Shown here: in pieces, positions 17,089 through 25,961 of the stretch
Position numbering within the stretch: the first letter of the stretch is position 1
Layout: each line of letters opens with the position of its first letter
Assembly: GCA_015067465.1 (NCBI GenBank)
Contig: SVMK01000001.1
Location: forward strand, 1-64,000
DNA: 64,000 bases
Direction of reading: 5' to 3'
Origin: Oscillospiraceae bacterium
GTDB lineage: Bacteria; Bacillota; Clostridia; Oscillospirales; Oscillospiraceae
Position numbers and translations under genes: made by a program
Notes under the pieces: model-generated
Databases searched by the model: none
What the model saw: only the letters and a program-made list of their open reading frames with translations
Told to the model about the DNA's origin: nothing

Positions 17089-17967
17089 ATGATTAAGAGC
17101 ATGACCGGCTACGGCGGCGCGAAAGGCGTCTGCGACGGATTGGAGATCAGCGTTGAACTCAAGAGCGTAAACAACCGCTATCTGGATTGCTCCGTGCGCA
17201 TGCCGCGCAATCTGCTGTTTGCGGAAGAGGCAATCAAATCATGTGTGCAGGAGCATATCTCCCGCGGAAAAGTGGATGTGTTTGTTTCGGTGGACAGCAG
17301 TGCGGCGGATGCGGTGGTTGTTTCCGTCAATGAGAGTCTGGCCGCCGGCTATATTGCCGCAATCGGCGAAATTTCGGAGAAATTCGGTCTGGACGGCGAT
17401 TTGAGCGCGCTGAGTGTGAGCCGGATGCCCGACGTTCTCTCCGTGAAGAAAAAGGACGCCGACGCCGATGCGCTGTCCGCCGCCATTGCAGCTATCACCG
17501 GGCAGGCGCTCAGCGAATTTGATCAGATGCGAGAGCGCGAGGGCCAAAAGCTTGCGGACGATATTTCTGCCCGACTTGCCACCATTGAGGACTATGTTTC
17601 CGTGGTGGAGCGCCGCTCTCCCGAAACCGTCGGGGAATACCGCGAGCGTCTTTACAAAAAAATGTGCGATGTGCTGCAGAGCACCACGGTGGACGAGCAG
17701 CGCATCCTGCTGGAGGCCGGCATTTTTGCGGACAAGGTTGCCGTGGACGAGGAAACCGTTCGCCTGCGCAGCCATATCGGTCAAATGCGCGCCATGCTGC
17801 AAACCGGATCGCCGATCGGCAGAAAGATGGACTTCCTTGTGCAGGAATTCAACCGCGAGAGCAACACCATCGGCTCGAAATGCAACGACAGCGAGATTAC
17901 CAAGATCGTGATTGAACTGAAAAGCGAGATTGAAAAGATCCGCGAGCAGATTCAGAACATCGAATAA
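17089..17967 (+). CDS. yicC: YicC family endoribonuclease
   Basis: A 292-residue YicC-family protein, now regarded as an endoribonuclease linked to RNA turnover under stress. It begins with the signature MIKSMTGYGGAKG and continues with SVNNRYLDCSVRMPR. The C-terminus has the conserved GRKMDFLVQEFNRESNTIGSK. AGGAAGCAGG lies upstream. It begins the yicC-remA-gmk-rpoZ order that is classical in Firmicutes. Confidence 0.94.
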   Translation: MIKSMTGYGGAKGVCDGLEISVELKSVNNRYLDCSVRMPRNLLFAEEAIKSCVQEHISRGKVDVFVSVDSSAADAVVVSVNESLAAGYIAAIGEISEKFGLDGDLSALSVSRMPDVLSVKKKDADADALSAAIAAITGQALSEFDQMREREGQKLADDISARLATIEDYVSVVERRSPETVGEYRERLYKKMCDVLQSTTVDEQRILLEAGIFADKVAVDEETVRLRSHIGQMRAMLQTGSPIGRKMDFLVQEFNRESNTIGSKCNDSEITKIVIELKSEIEKIREQIQNIE

Positions 17968-17979
17968 GGGGGCGGCGGA

Positions 17980-18249
17980 GTGAAGCTGATCAACATCGGA
18001 TTTGGCAACATGGTTTCCGCGTCCCGCGTGCTGGCAATCGTCAGCCCGGAAAGCGCGCCCATCAAGCGCATCATCAGCGATGTTCGTGAACGCGGCCAGC
18101 TGGTTGACGCAACCTACGGGCGCCGCACCAGAGCCGTTATCATTATGGACAGTGGACATGTGATTTTATCTGCGCTCCAGCCGGAAACGGTTGCGGGACG
18201 CGCGGGCAAGGCCGAGAGTTTGAGCGGAGGTGACGAGGACAATGAATGA
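17980..18249 (+). CDS. remA: RemA-family (DUF370) DNA-binding regulator
   Basis: An 89-residue RemA protein. In Bacillus it assembles into ring-like oligomers that bind DNA and activate biofilm-matrix and osmoprotection genes. Family motifs are [19 protein letters not shown] and [26 protein letters not shown] start with GGGCGGCGGA upstream, 12 nt after yicC. The C-terminal tail overlaps the gmk start by 8 nt. Confidence 0.93.
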   Translation: MKLINIGFGNMVSASRVLAIVSPESAPIKRIISDVRERGQLVDATYGRRTRAVIIMDSGHVILSALQPETVAGRAGKAESLSGGDEDNE

Positions 18250-18820
18250 GCGTGGCGTGCTGATTATTGTTTCCGCCCCGTCCGGTTGCGGTAAAAGCAC
18301 CATTCTTCACCGGCTGATGCAGCGGCGCGACAAACTGTGCTTTTCCGTTTCCGCAACAACCAGGAAACCGCGCGCCGGCGAGGTTGACGGTGTGGACTAT
18401 TTCTTTATCGACCGTGAGAAATTCGACCGCATGGTTGAAAACAATGAGTTTCTTGAGCATGCCGAATATGTGGGCAATTGCTACGGAACGCCGAAAGCGG
18501 CGGTGGATGCCCGGCTCGACGCGGGGTATGACGTTTATCTGGACATCGAAGTGCAGGGCGCGATGCAGATTAAGCGCCAGCGTCCGGAAACGCTGATGAT
18601 CTTCGTCATGCCGCCCAGCCTGGAAGAACTGGAGCGCCGCCTGATCGCCCGCGGAACGGACAGCGCAGAAGTGATTCGCGGCCGCATGGAGCAGGCAAAA
18701 TGCGAATTTGAGCAGAGCAAGTATTTCGACTATGTTGTGACCAACGATGTGGTTGAACGTGCGGCGGACGAGATTTCCGAAATCATCGACCGCTACAAAC
18801 ATGAGCAGAACAAAAATTAA
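18242..18820 (+). CDS. gmk: Guanylate kinase
   Basis: A 192-residue enzyme that phosphorylates GMP and dGMP. The P-loop [11 protein letters not shown] is near residue 12; [20 protein letters not shown] is the GMP-binding region. Start: an ATG 12 bases upstream is in frame, but the ATG at 18242 follows GCGGAGGTGACGAGG and gives a normal N-terminus. It overlaps remA and is followed by rpoZ, a conserved order. Confidence 0.96.
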   Translation: MNERGVLIIVSAPSGCGKSTILHRLMQRRDKLCFSVSATTRKPRAGEVDGVDYFFIDREKFDRMVENNEFLEHAEYVGNCYGTPKAAVDARLDAGYDVYLDIEVQGAMQIKRQRPETLMIFVMPPSLEELERRLIARGTDSAEVIRGRMEQAKCEFEQSKYFDYVVTNDVVERAADEISEIIDRYKHEQNKN

Positions 18821-18852
18821 AATAAAAAATATATTTCCGAGGTGTAATCATT

Positions 18853-19098
18853 ATGATGCTTTATCCCCCCGTAGCCGAACTTGTCGATAAAGTCGGCAGC
18901 AGATACCAGCTTGTCAATGTTGTTGCTCAGCGCGCGAGAGCCATCTCCGCTGAATGGGACGAAAGCGGCGAGTCTCTCGACGACAAGCCCGTTTCCATCG
19001 CAATCAACGAGGTTTATGCCGGCAAGCTTACCGTGAATCCTGCGGCACCTGCAGCCGCCGAGGAAGAGGCAGCCGTTGAAGAAGCGGAAGAAATCTGA
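18853..19098 (+). CDS. rpoZ: RNA polymerase omega subunit
   Basis: An 81-residue omega subunit that aids folding and assembly of the beta-prime subunit. The core SRYQLVNVVAQRARAI and the KPVSIAINEVYAGKL segment match the family. The C-terminal tail is acidic and alanine-rich. GAGGTG precedes the ATG. It sits between gmk and priA as in most Firmicutes. Confidence 0.95.
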   Translation: MMLYPPVAELVDKVGSRYQLVNVVAQRARAISAEWDESGESLDDKPVSIAINEVYAGKLTVNPAAPAAAEEEAAVEEAEEI

Positions 19099-19143
19099 AC
19101 AGCTGCACAACAAATAAAAAACTGACATAGGGGAGGGACACCG

Positions 19144-21396
19144 TTGGCTGTGAAATATGCAAAAGTTGCTGTTTCGGAAGTTACCTTCTGGGTGGATCGC
19201 CCCTATAGCTATGCCGTCCCGGAGTCTATGGCCGATGCCGTACGCCCGGGCGTGCGTGTTACGGTGCCGTTTTCCCGCAGCAACCGAAAGGCGGAGGGCG
19301 TCGTGCTGGATGTTGCCGATGAGGGCGATTATGACGCGCCGAAGGCGATTATCTCCGTTTTGGACGAGGAACCCGTTTTAACAGACGAGCAGCTTCGGCT
19401 TGCTTTCTGGATGCGTGAGCGCTTTTTCTGCACGGTGTTTGAAGCGGTGAAGGCGATGCTGCCTGCGGGACTGTGGTTTCGCGGCGACGGCTCGCGCAAG
19501 GTTTCGGACAAACTGTGCGAGTGGGCGCGTTTGGAAATCAGCGGCGAGGAGGCTGCGGCGTTTGCCGCGCAGAAAGCCGCGCGAGCGAAGGCGCAAGCTG
19601 CGGTGCTGCGGCTGCTGTCCGCTGTCGGCGAAGCTTCGGTGAGCGATATCCGTGCGATGACGGGAGCGAGCCGCGCGAGCATTGCCGCACTGGAAGAGCA
19701 GGGCTATATCGGCTTTTTCCGCAAAGAAACCTTTCGAAGGCCGGCTTACCGCTGCGGCAGCGCGCTGGAAACGCTTCCGGAACTGACGCAGGAACAGAAA
19801 ATTGCGTTTGACGGTCTGCGCGAACTGGTGCAGCGTCGGGAGGCGGGCGGTGCCCTGCTTTACGGCGTGACAGGCAGCGGAAAAACGGCTGTGTATATCC
19901 ACCTGATCACCAATGTGCTTGCAGGTGGAAGAACGGCGCTGCTGCTTGTGCCGGAAATTGCCCTGACACCGCAGATGCTGGAGACGTTTTCTTCCTATTT
20001 CGGCGATAATATTGCTGTGCTCCATTCCTCGCTTTCCGCTGCGGAACGCTACGACGAATGGAAGCGCGTTCGCGCAGGCAAGGCAAAGCTTGTGATCGGA
20101 ACGCGCAGCGCGGTGTTTGCGCCGGCGGAGAATATCGGTCTGATTATCATCGACGAGGAACAGGAAACAACTTACAAGTCCGAAAATTCGCCGCGATATC
20201 ACGCGAAGGATGTTGCAAAATTCCGCTGCGCCGCTTCGGGGGCGCTGCTTGTTCTCGGTTCCGCCACGCCGGAAGTGTCCACACGCTATCTTGCCGAAAC
20301 AGGGCGCTATGCCATGTTTTCGCTGCCGACGCGCTACAACCGCATGGCGCTGCCGGAGGTTCGGATTGTGGACATGAAGCGGGAACTGCGCGCCGGAAAC
20401 GGCGGCAGCATCAGCGCATTTTTGCGCGATGAGCTGCAGAAGAATATCGACAGCGGCGAGCAGAGCATACTGTTTCTCAACCGACGCGGCACGGCGAAAC
20501 TGATCACCTGCGTTGACTGCGGCTACACGTTCAAATGCCCCAATTGTAGCGTGAATCTGACATATCATGCAGGAAACGGACGGCTTATGTGCCATGCCTG
20601 CGGCTATTCCAGCCGCCCTGCGAGCAGTTGTCCGGATTGCAGCGGAGAACTGAAATACACCGGCGACGGAACGGAAAAAATCGAATCGCAGCTCAGCGAA
20701 CTGTTTCCCGATGTTCCGGTTCTGCGCGTGGACACTGACACAGTGTCCGCTGCGGGCGGACACGATGCGCTTTTTTCCCGCTTCCGCTCGGAGCATATTC
20801 CCATCATGATCGGAACGCAAATGGTCACGAAGGGACTCAATTTTGAAAATGTGACGCTCGTTGGCGTGCTGCTTGCAGACCAGAGTCTGTACGCGGGCGA
20901 TTACCGTGCTGCGGAAAACTGTTTCTCGCTCATCACGCAGGTGATTGGGCGCAGCGGCAGACAAAAGCGGGCGGGACGCGCCGTGATCCAGACCTTCACA
21001 CCCGAAAATCAGGTGATACGCTTTGCTGCGCAGCAGGACTATGATGCGTTTTATCGGCGCGAGATCGAACTGCGCAGACTGCAGCACTGCCCGCCCTTTG
21101 TGCAGCTCATCACGCTGACGGTTGTAGGAACGGACGAATATCAGGTTTTGAAAAGCTGCGGACGCATCAAGCAGCTGCTTGAGCATGGCGTGCGCGATTT
21201 GCCGGGCACGGATGTGCTGGGACCTGCGCCTTATCCCACGGTGAAAATCGCGGGCCGCTACCGCTATAAGCTGACGCTGCGCAGCGCATCCGACGGCGCA
21301 GCGCGCGAACTGGTGGCGAAAACATTGATTTATTGCAACAAAGAACGGGAATTTCGCGGCGTATCCGTTTATGCCGACAGAAATCCGCTGGAATAA
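19144..21396 (+). CDS. priA: Primosomal protein N', replication restart helicase PriA
   Basis: A 750-residue superfamily 2 helicase that reloads the replisome at stalled forks. The N-terminal DNA-binding region is followed by Walker A GVTGSGKTAVYI (about residue 240), the DEEQ Walker B box (about residue 335; DEAH/DEEH is more usual) and a zinc-binding module of eight cysteines (about residues 456-500: CVDCGYTFKCPNC, CHACG, CPDC). TTG start with GGGAGGGAC upstream. priA-def-fmt-rsmB is a conserved block. Confidence 0.95.
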   Translation: MAVKYAKVAVSEVTFWVDRPYSYAVPESMADAVRPGVRVTVPFSRSNRKAEGVVLDVADEGDYDAPKAIISVLDEEPVLTDEQLRLAFWMRERFFCTVFEAVKAMLPAGLWFRGDGSRKVSDKLCEWARLEISGEEAAAFAAQKAARAKAQAAVLRLLSAVGEASVSDIRAMTGASRASIAALEEQGYIGFFRKETFRRPAYRCGSALETLPELTQEQKIAFDGLRELVQRREAGGALLYGVTGSGKTAVYIHLITNVLAGGRTALLLVPEIALTPQMLETFSSYFGDNIAVLHSSLSAAERYDEWKRVRAGKAKLVIGTRSAVFAPAENIGLIIIDEEQETTYKSENSPRYHAKDVAKFRCAASGALLVLGSATPEVSTRYLAETGRYAMFSLPTRYNRMALPEVRIVDMKRELRAGNGGSISAFLRDELQKNIDSGEQSILFLNRRGTAKLITCVDCGYTFKCPNCSVNLTYHAGNGRLMCHACGYSSRPASSCPDCSGELKYTGDGTEKIESQLSELFPDVPVLRVDTDTVSAAGGHDALFSRFRSEHIPIMIGTQMVTKGLNFENVTLVGVLLADQSLYAGDYRAAENCFSLITQVIGRSGRQKRAGRAVIQTFTPENQVIRFAAQQDYDAFYRREIELRRLQHCPPFVQLITLTVVGTDEYQVLKSCGRIKQLLEHGVRDLPGTDVLGPAPYPTVKIAGRYRYKLTLRSASDGAARELVAKTLIYCNKEREFRGVSVYADRNPLE

Positions 21397-21415
21397 CGAA
21401 TGAGAGGTTAAGACT

Positions 21416-21934
21416 ATGGCACTCAGGAACATTATGGAAAAGGGCGAAGCCTGCCTTGCAAAGCACTGCCGTCCTGTTACGGAATTTAACGACAAACTGC
21501 ACACGCTGCTCAACGATATGGCCGAAACGCTGGACAAGGCAAACGGCGTGGGCCTTGCTGCGCCGCAGGTAGGCATTCTGCGCCGCGCGGTGCTTGTGCT
21601 GGAAACCAATGTTCCCGAGGGCGAAGAGGAATATATCATTGAGCTGATCAACCCTGAGATTATTTCCGCCGACGGCGAGCAGGAAGGCCCGGAAGGCTGC
21701 CTGAGCGTGCCCGGTGTGTTTGGCTGGGTAAAGCGTCCGGAGCGTGTGAAAGTGCGCGCACAAAACCGCTACGGTGAAACCTTTGAGGTTGAAGGCGAGG
21801 GCCTGACCGCCCGTGCATTCTGCCATGAGATCGACCATCTTGAGGGTGTTTTGTTTACGGAACAGGCCGATCATATTATGAGTGAGGAAGAACTGAACGA
21901 GTATTACGGATTTGATGGCGGTGACGAGGAATAA
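21416..21934 (+). CDS. def: Peptide deformylase
   Basis: A 172-residue metalloenzyme that removes the formyl group from nascent proteins. All three motifs are present: GVGLAAPQVG (44-53), EGCLSVP with metal ligand Cys95, and HEIDH with ligands His137 and His141 and catalytic Glu138. GAGAGG precedes the ATG. The stop codon overlaps the fmt start (TAATG), coupling formylation and deformylation genes. Confidence 0.96.
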   Translation: MALRNIMEKGEACLAKHCRPVTEFNDKLHTLLNDMAETLDKANGVGLAAPQVGILRRAVLVLETNVPEGEEEYIIELINPEIISADGEQEGPEGCLSVPGVFGWVKRPERVKVRAQNRYGETFEVEGEGLTARAFCHEIDHLEGVLFTEQADHIMSEEELNEYYGFDGGDEE

Positions 21935-22854
21935 TGCGCATTGTTTTTATGGGCACGCCCGATTTTGCGGCGGCCTCGCTTCAAAAGCTGATTGATGAAA
22001 ACTACAACATCGTCGGCGTTTTCACTCAGCCGGACAAGCCGCGCGGACGCGGGATGGACATGGCGTTTTCCGAAGTGAAAACTCTGGCGCTGGAAAACGG
22101 ACTGACCGTTTATCAGCCGACCACGCTGCGCGACGGTGCGGCGCTTGCGCAGCTCAAAGCGCTGCAGCCGGATTTGATTGTTGTAGTGGCTTACGGAAAA
22201 ATTCTGCCTGCGGAGATTCTCAACCTGCCTCCGCTCGGCTGCATCAACGTTCACGGTTCGCTTTTGCCGAAATATCGCGGCAGTGCGCCGATCCAGTGGG
22301 CGGTTTTGAACGGCGACCGCACAACCGGCGTTTCCACCATGTATCTGGCCGAACGAATGGATGCGGGCGACGTGATTTTCAGTGCGGAAACCGAAATCGG
22401 CGAAAGGGAAACGAGCGGCGAGCTTTTTGACCGACTGATGGATATGGGCGCGCAGCTCCTACACAAAACGCTTTGTGCCATTGCCGAAGGCAGCGCACCG
22501 CGCACGCCGCAAAACGAGGCTGAGGCAACCTACACCACCATGCTCGATAAGAGTATGTGCCCCATTGATTGGACAAAATCCCCCCGTGAGATCGGAAAAT
22601 GGGTTTGCGGATTGCAGCCCTGGCCGGTGGCAACGGCGGAGATCGCCGGCGACACGTTCCGCATTTTCGAAGTGGAAGCAACCGAAAATCGCACCGGGCG
22701 CGCGCCGGGCAGCGTTGTTTCTGCCGGAAAAGCGGGCATTGAGATCGCCTGCGGCACCGGAGAAACCGTTTTGATCACGCAGCTGCAGGCTGCGGGAAAA
22801 AAGCGTATGCGCGCGGCGGATTATCTGCTCGGTCATCCGATCAGGGTGGACTGA
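21934..22854 (+). CDS. fmt: Methionyl-tRNA formyltransferase
   Basis: A 306-residue enzyme that formylates initiator Met-tRNA with 10-formyl-THF. It starts MRIVFMGTPDFAAASL, and the catalytic region reads INVHGSLLPKYRGSAPIQWAV with the conserved His. DAGDVI appears as in other Fmt proteins, and a C-terminal OB-like domain follows. It overlaps def by one base and lies 1 nt from rsmB. Confidence 0.96.
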   Translation: MRIVFMGTPDFAAASLQKLIDENYNIVGVFTQPDKPRGRGMDMAFSEVKTLALENGLTVYQPTTLRDGAALAQLKALQPDLIVVVAYGKILPAEILNLPPLGCINVHGSLLPKYRGSAPIQWAVLNGDRTTGVSTMYLAERMDAGDVIFSAETEIGERETSGELFDRLMDMGAQLLHKTLCAIAEGSAPRTPQNEAEATYTTMLDKSMCPIDWTKSPREIGKWVCGLQPWPVATAEIAGDTFRIFEVEATENRTGRAPGSVVSAGKAGIEIACGTGETVLITQLQAAGKKRMRAADYLLGHPIRVD

Positions 22855-22855
22855 G

Positions 22856-24175
22856 ATGGGAAGTGCAAGACTTGCTGCGCTGACGGCGCTGGAGAAATGT
22901 CGGCGTGCCGCAGCGTGGTCGGATGCGGTGCTCGGCAGCGTGATGGACGAGGCCGAACTTTCCGCGCGCGACCGTGGTTTGGCGGCGGCGCTGTGCTACG
23001 GTGTGCTGCAAAACCGGTTGCTTCTGGACCATGTTATCGGGCGTTTTTCCACCATGAAGCCGGCAAAGGTTGAGCCGAAGGTGCTCGATATTTTGCGCAT
23101 CTCCGCGTATCAGCTGGTATTTATGAATAAAATTCCGGCGTCCGCTGCGGTGAACGAGGCGGTTGCCCTTTGCAAAAAGCTGGGCTATGCGCGTGCGGCC
23201 GGCTTCGTTAACGCTGTGCTGCGCAAGATTGCATCCTGCGGTGATGCCCTTGAGATTGCGGCGCAGGATGCTGTGCAGCGCCTTTCGCTGCGCTGGAGCC
23301 ATCCGCAGGCGCTGGTTGAATATTTCATCGACCGTCTCGGCGAGGCGGAAACCGGGCAGCTTTTGCGCTGCCACAACGAAAGCGTGCCAATCACCGTGCA
23401 GGTGAACACCCTGAAAACCGACGCCGCGGCGCTGCGCGCCCGGCTTGCGGAAGAAGGGGTGGAAACGGGGGTGCACCCTTGCGTTCCGAATTGCCTGACG
23501 CTGCACGCCGCCGGCAACATTGCCGCGCTGAAAAGTTTTCGGGAAGGCCTGTTTTATGTGCAGGATGCCGCGGCGAAAATGTCGGTCCTGGCGGCGAAAC
23601 CGCAGGTGGGCGCGCGTGTGCTTGATTGCTGCGCTGCCCCCGGCGGCAAAAGCTTTGCCGCAGCGATCCTGACGCAAAACGGCGAAATTTTATCCTGCGA
23701 TCTGCATGAAAACAAGCTCAAGCGCATTCGGGAGAGCGCTGCCCGTCTGGGACTTGACGGAATCACCACCCGCGCGATGGATGCGCGCAGCTTTGACCCC
23801 GCGCTGGAGGCGCGCTTCGACTGCGTGATTGCCGATGTGCCCTGCAGCGGACTTGGCGTGATTCGCAAAAAGCCTGACATCCGCTATAAAAATATGGACG
23901 AATTTTCGGCGCTGCCGGAAATTCAGAGCGCCATTATTGAAAATGTCAGCCGCTATGTTGCACCCGGCGGTACGCTGCTGTATTCCACCTGCACGGTGCG
24001 CAGGGAGGAAAACGAGGACGTTGTAAGCCGCTTTCTTGCCGTGCACGGCGAATTTGCCGCAGAAGATTTTGCACCGGCAGCGGGGATTGCAAGCGAGGGC
24101 GGCATGCTGCAGCTTTGGCCGCACCGCCACGGCACGGACGGATTTTTTATCGCAAAGATGAGGAAAACCAAGTGA
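22856..24175 (+). CDS. rsmB: 16S rRNA (cytosine-967-C5)-methyltransferase RsmB
   Basis: A 439-residue RNA m5C methyltransferase. The N-terminal NusB-like RNA-binding domain (about residues 1-140) precedes the Rossmann methyltransferase, with SAM motif DCCAAPGGKS, catalytic cysteine in DVPCSGLGVIRKKPD, and the second cysteine in YSTCTV. It starts 1 nt after fmt, and its stop overlaps the rlmN GTG start. Confidence 0.95.
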   Translation: MGSARLAALTALEKCRRAAAWSDAVLGSVMDEAELSARDRGLAAALCYGVLQNRLLLDHVIGRFSTMKPAKVEPKVLDILRISAYQLVFMNKIPASAAVNEAVALCKKLGYARAAGFVNAVLRKIASCGDALEIAAQDAVQRLSLRWSHPQALVEYFIDRLGEAETGQLLRCHNESVPITVQVNTLKTDAAALRARLAEEGVETGVHPCVPNCLTLHAAGNIAALKSFREGLFYVQDAAAKMSVLAAKPQVGARVLDCCAAPGGKSFAAAILTQNGEILSCDLHENKLKRIRESAARLGLDGITTRAMDARSFDPALEARFDCVIADVPCSGLGVIRKKPDIRYKNMDEFSALPEIQSAIIENVSRYVAPGGTLLYSTCTVRREENEDVVSRFLAVHGEFAAEDFAPAAGIASEGGMLQLWPHRHGTDGFFIAKMRKTK

Positions 24176-25206
24176 TTGAACTCAAATCCATGTTCCCCGA
24201 AGAACTGGAAGCTTTTCTTGTTTCTCTCGGTGAACCGAAATTTCGGGCAAAACAGATATTCTCGTGGATGACCAAAGGCGCTGTGGGCTTTGGGGAGATG
24301 CGCAATATTCCCCAGGCGCTGCGCGATAAGCTTGCGCAGACGGCAACGGTGAATTCGCTCAAGCTGCTCAAAAAGCAGACAAGCGCAAGCGACGGAACGA
24401 CCAAGTATCTTTGGGAACTGCGCGACGGCAACGCGGTGGAAACGGTTGTGATGCGCTACGATCACGGAATGACCGTTTGCATTTCGTCGCAGGTAGGCTG
24501 CCGGCAGGGCTGCGCATTTTGTGCGTCCACCATCGGCGGCCTTGTAAGAAACCTGACTGCGGCGGAAATGCTCGACGAGGTGCTGTTTTCCCAGCTGGAT
24601 CAGGGCGGAAAGATCTCCAATATCGTCATTATGGGCATTGGTGAGCCGCTGGATAATTACGACGAGGTTCTGCGGTTTTTGCGCCTTGTCAACCTGCCGG
24701 AGGGGCTGAACATCGGCATGCGCCATATTGCGCTGTCCACCTGCGGCCTGACAGAGGGGATCGAGAAACTGGCGCGCGAAAATCTGCAGATTACGCTGGC
24801 GCTTTCGCTGCACGCCCCCGATGACGAAACACGCACGCGTCTCATGCCGGCCAACCGCGGCCGCGGCATTGCAGAGGTAATCCGTGCCTGCGAGAGCTAT
24901 TTTGCGGCAACCGGACGGCGCATTACCTTTGAATACGCCATGATTAACGGCGTAAACGATTCCCCCGCGCAGGCGGAGAAACTGGCGGAGCTTGCACGGC
25001 GGGTGAAAGCACACATCAATCTGATTCCGCTGAATCATGTTGAAGAACGGGAATTCGCCCCGTCTGCGCCGGAGCGCATGCGGGCATTTTGTAAGATCTT
25101 AACGGACCGGGGCGCCAACTTTACCATTCGCCGCTCGCTTGGCGGTGATGTGGACGCCTCCTGCGGCCAGCTTCGCAGAAAGCGTGAGCTGGAGAAGAGT
25201 GAGTGA
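24172..25206 (+). CDS. rlmN: Dual-specificity rRNA/tRNA adenine-C2 methyltransferase RlmN
   Basis: A 344-residue radical-SAM enzyme that methylates C2 of A2503 in 23S rRNA and A37 in some tRNAs. The 4Fe-4S motif CxxxCxxC is in VGCRQGCAFCAST (about residues 110-117). MGIGEPLDNYDEV and the C-terminal DVDASCGQLR with the methyl-carrying cysteine are present. The frame is open upstream, but the GTG at 24172 overlapping the rsmB stop, with GAGGAAA upstream, is the natural start. Confidence 0.95.
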   Translation: MIELKSMFPEELEAFLVSLGEPKFRAKQIFSWMTKGAVGFGEMRNIPQALRDKLAQTATVNSLKLLKKQTSASDGTTKYLWELRDGNAVETVVMRYDHGMTVCISSQVGCRQGCAFCASTIGGLVRNLTAAEMLDEVLFSQLDQGGKISNIVIMGIGEPLDNYDEVLRFLRLVNLPEGLNIGMRHIALSTCGLTEGIEKLARENLQITLALSLHAPDDETRTRLMPANRGRGIAEVIRACESYFAATGRRITFEYAMINGVNDSPAQAEKLAELARRVKAHINLIPLNHVEEREFAPSAPERMRAFCKILTDRGANFTIRRSLGGDVDASCGQLRRKRELEKSE

Positions 25207-25213
25207 GAATCGT

Positions 25214-25948
25214 ATGAAGTGTTTTGGAATTACCCACCGCGGTGCGGTCAGACAGGAAAATCAGGATATGTTCCGCGTTTTTGCGCCGGAAGGGCGCGAA
25301 ATCCTTGCCGCTGTGCTGTGCGACGGCATGGGTGGCGAGAAAGCGGGCAGCACGGCCAGCACCATCGCTGCGGACACGTTTATGTCCCATGCGGCAAACT
25401 CGCTCGACGAGCGTTCCAAGCCGGCTGATATGCACATGATTCTGACAGAAGCGGCGAACTATGCCAACATCAAAGTGTATGACCGTGCTTTTTCGGATTT
25501 TTCCTGCATGGGCATGGGTTCCACGCTTGTCGGTTTGCTGGTCAACGGCAAAAAGGCCTGCGTAGTTAACGTTGGCGACAGCCGCGCTTATTTGCTTACC
25601 AAGCGCAGCGTGGAGCAGATCACGCGCGACCATTCTCTTGTGGAGGATATGGTCAGCCGCGGAAAGATTACCCGCGCGGAAGCGCAGAACCACCCAAAGA
25701 AGAATATTATCACAAGAGCTGTGGGCGTGGAGGCCTCTGTGACATCCGATCTGTTTGATGTGCGATTCACACCGGGCAGCCGCATTATTCTCTGCTCGGA
25801 CGGACTGAGCAATCTGGTGTCCGGAGAAGAGATGCTCATTGTGTCCAATAATCATGCGGACGTACAGGAAGTCTGCGAGGCGCTGCTGGAGCTTGCGCTC
25901 AAGCGCGGCGCGCCCGACAATGTGACAGCCTTCATTGCGGAGCGCTGA
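25214..25948 (+). CDS. stp: PP2C-type protein phosphatase (Stp/PrpC)
   Basis: A 244-residue metal-dependent Ser/Thr phosphatase, partner of the PASTA kinase encoded next. Motifs: RGAVRQENQDMF (metal Asp), CDGMGGEKAG (metal Asp), VGDSRAYL, and CSDGLSN near the C-terminus. The ATG at 25214 begins MKCFGITHRG as in homologues; an open frame runs further upstream inside rlmN but is not coding. The stop lies 13 nt before the kinase start. Confidence 0.95.
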   Translation: MKCFGITHRGAVRQENQDMFRVFAPEGREILAAVLCDGMGGEKAGSTASTIAADTFMSHAANSLDERSKPADMHMILTEAANYANIKVYDRAFSDFSCMGMGSTLVGLLVNGKKACVVNVGDSRAYLLTKRSVEQITRDHSLVEDMVSRGKITRAEAQNHPKKNIITRAVGVEASVTSDLFDVRFTPGSRIILCSDGLSNLVSGEEMLIVSNNHADVQEVCEALLELALKRGAPDNVTAFIAER

Positions 25949-25961
25949 AAGGAGGCGGACT

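Noticed and set aside
19378-21651. 757-codon minus-strand frame opposite priA and def
   Set aside because: Antisense shadow of priA and def with no recognisable domain or ribosome site.
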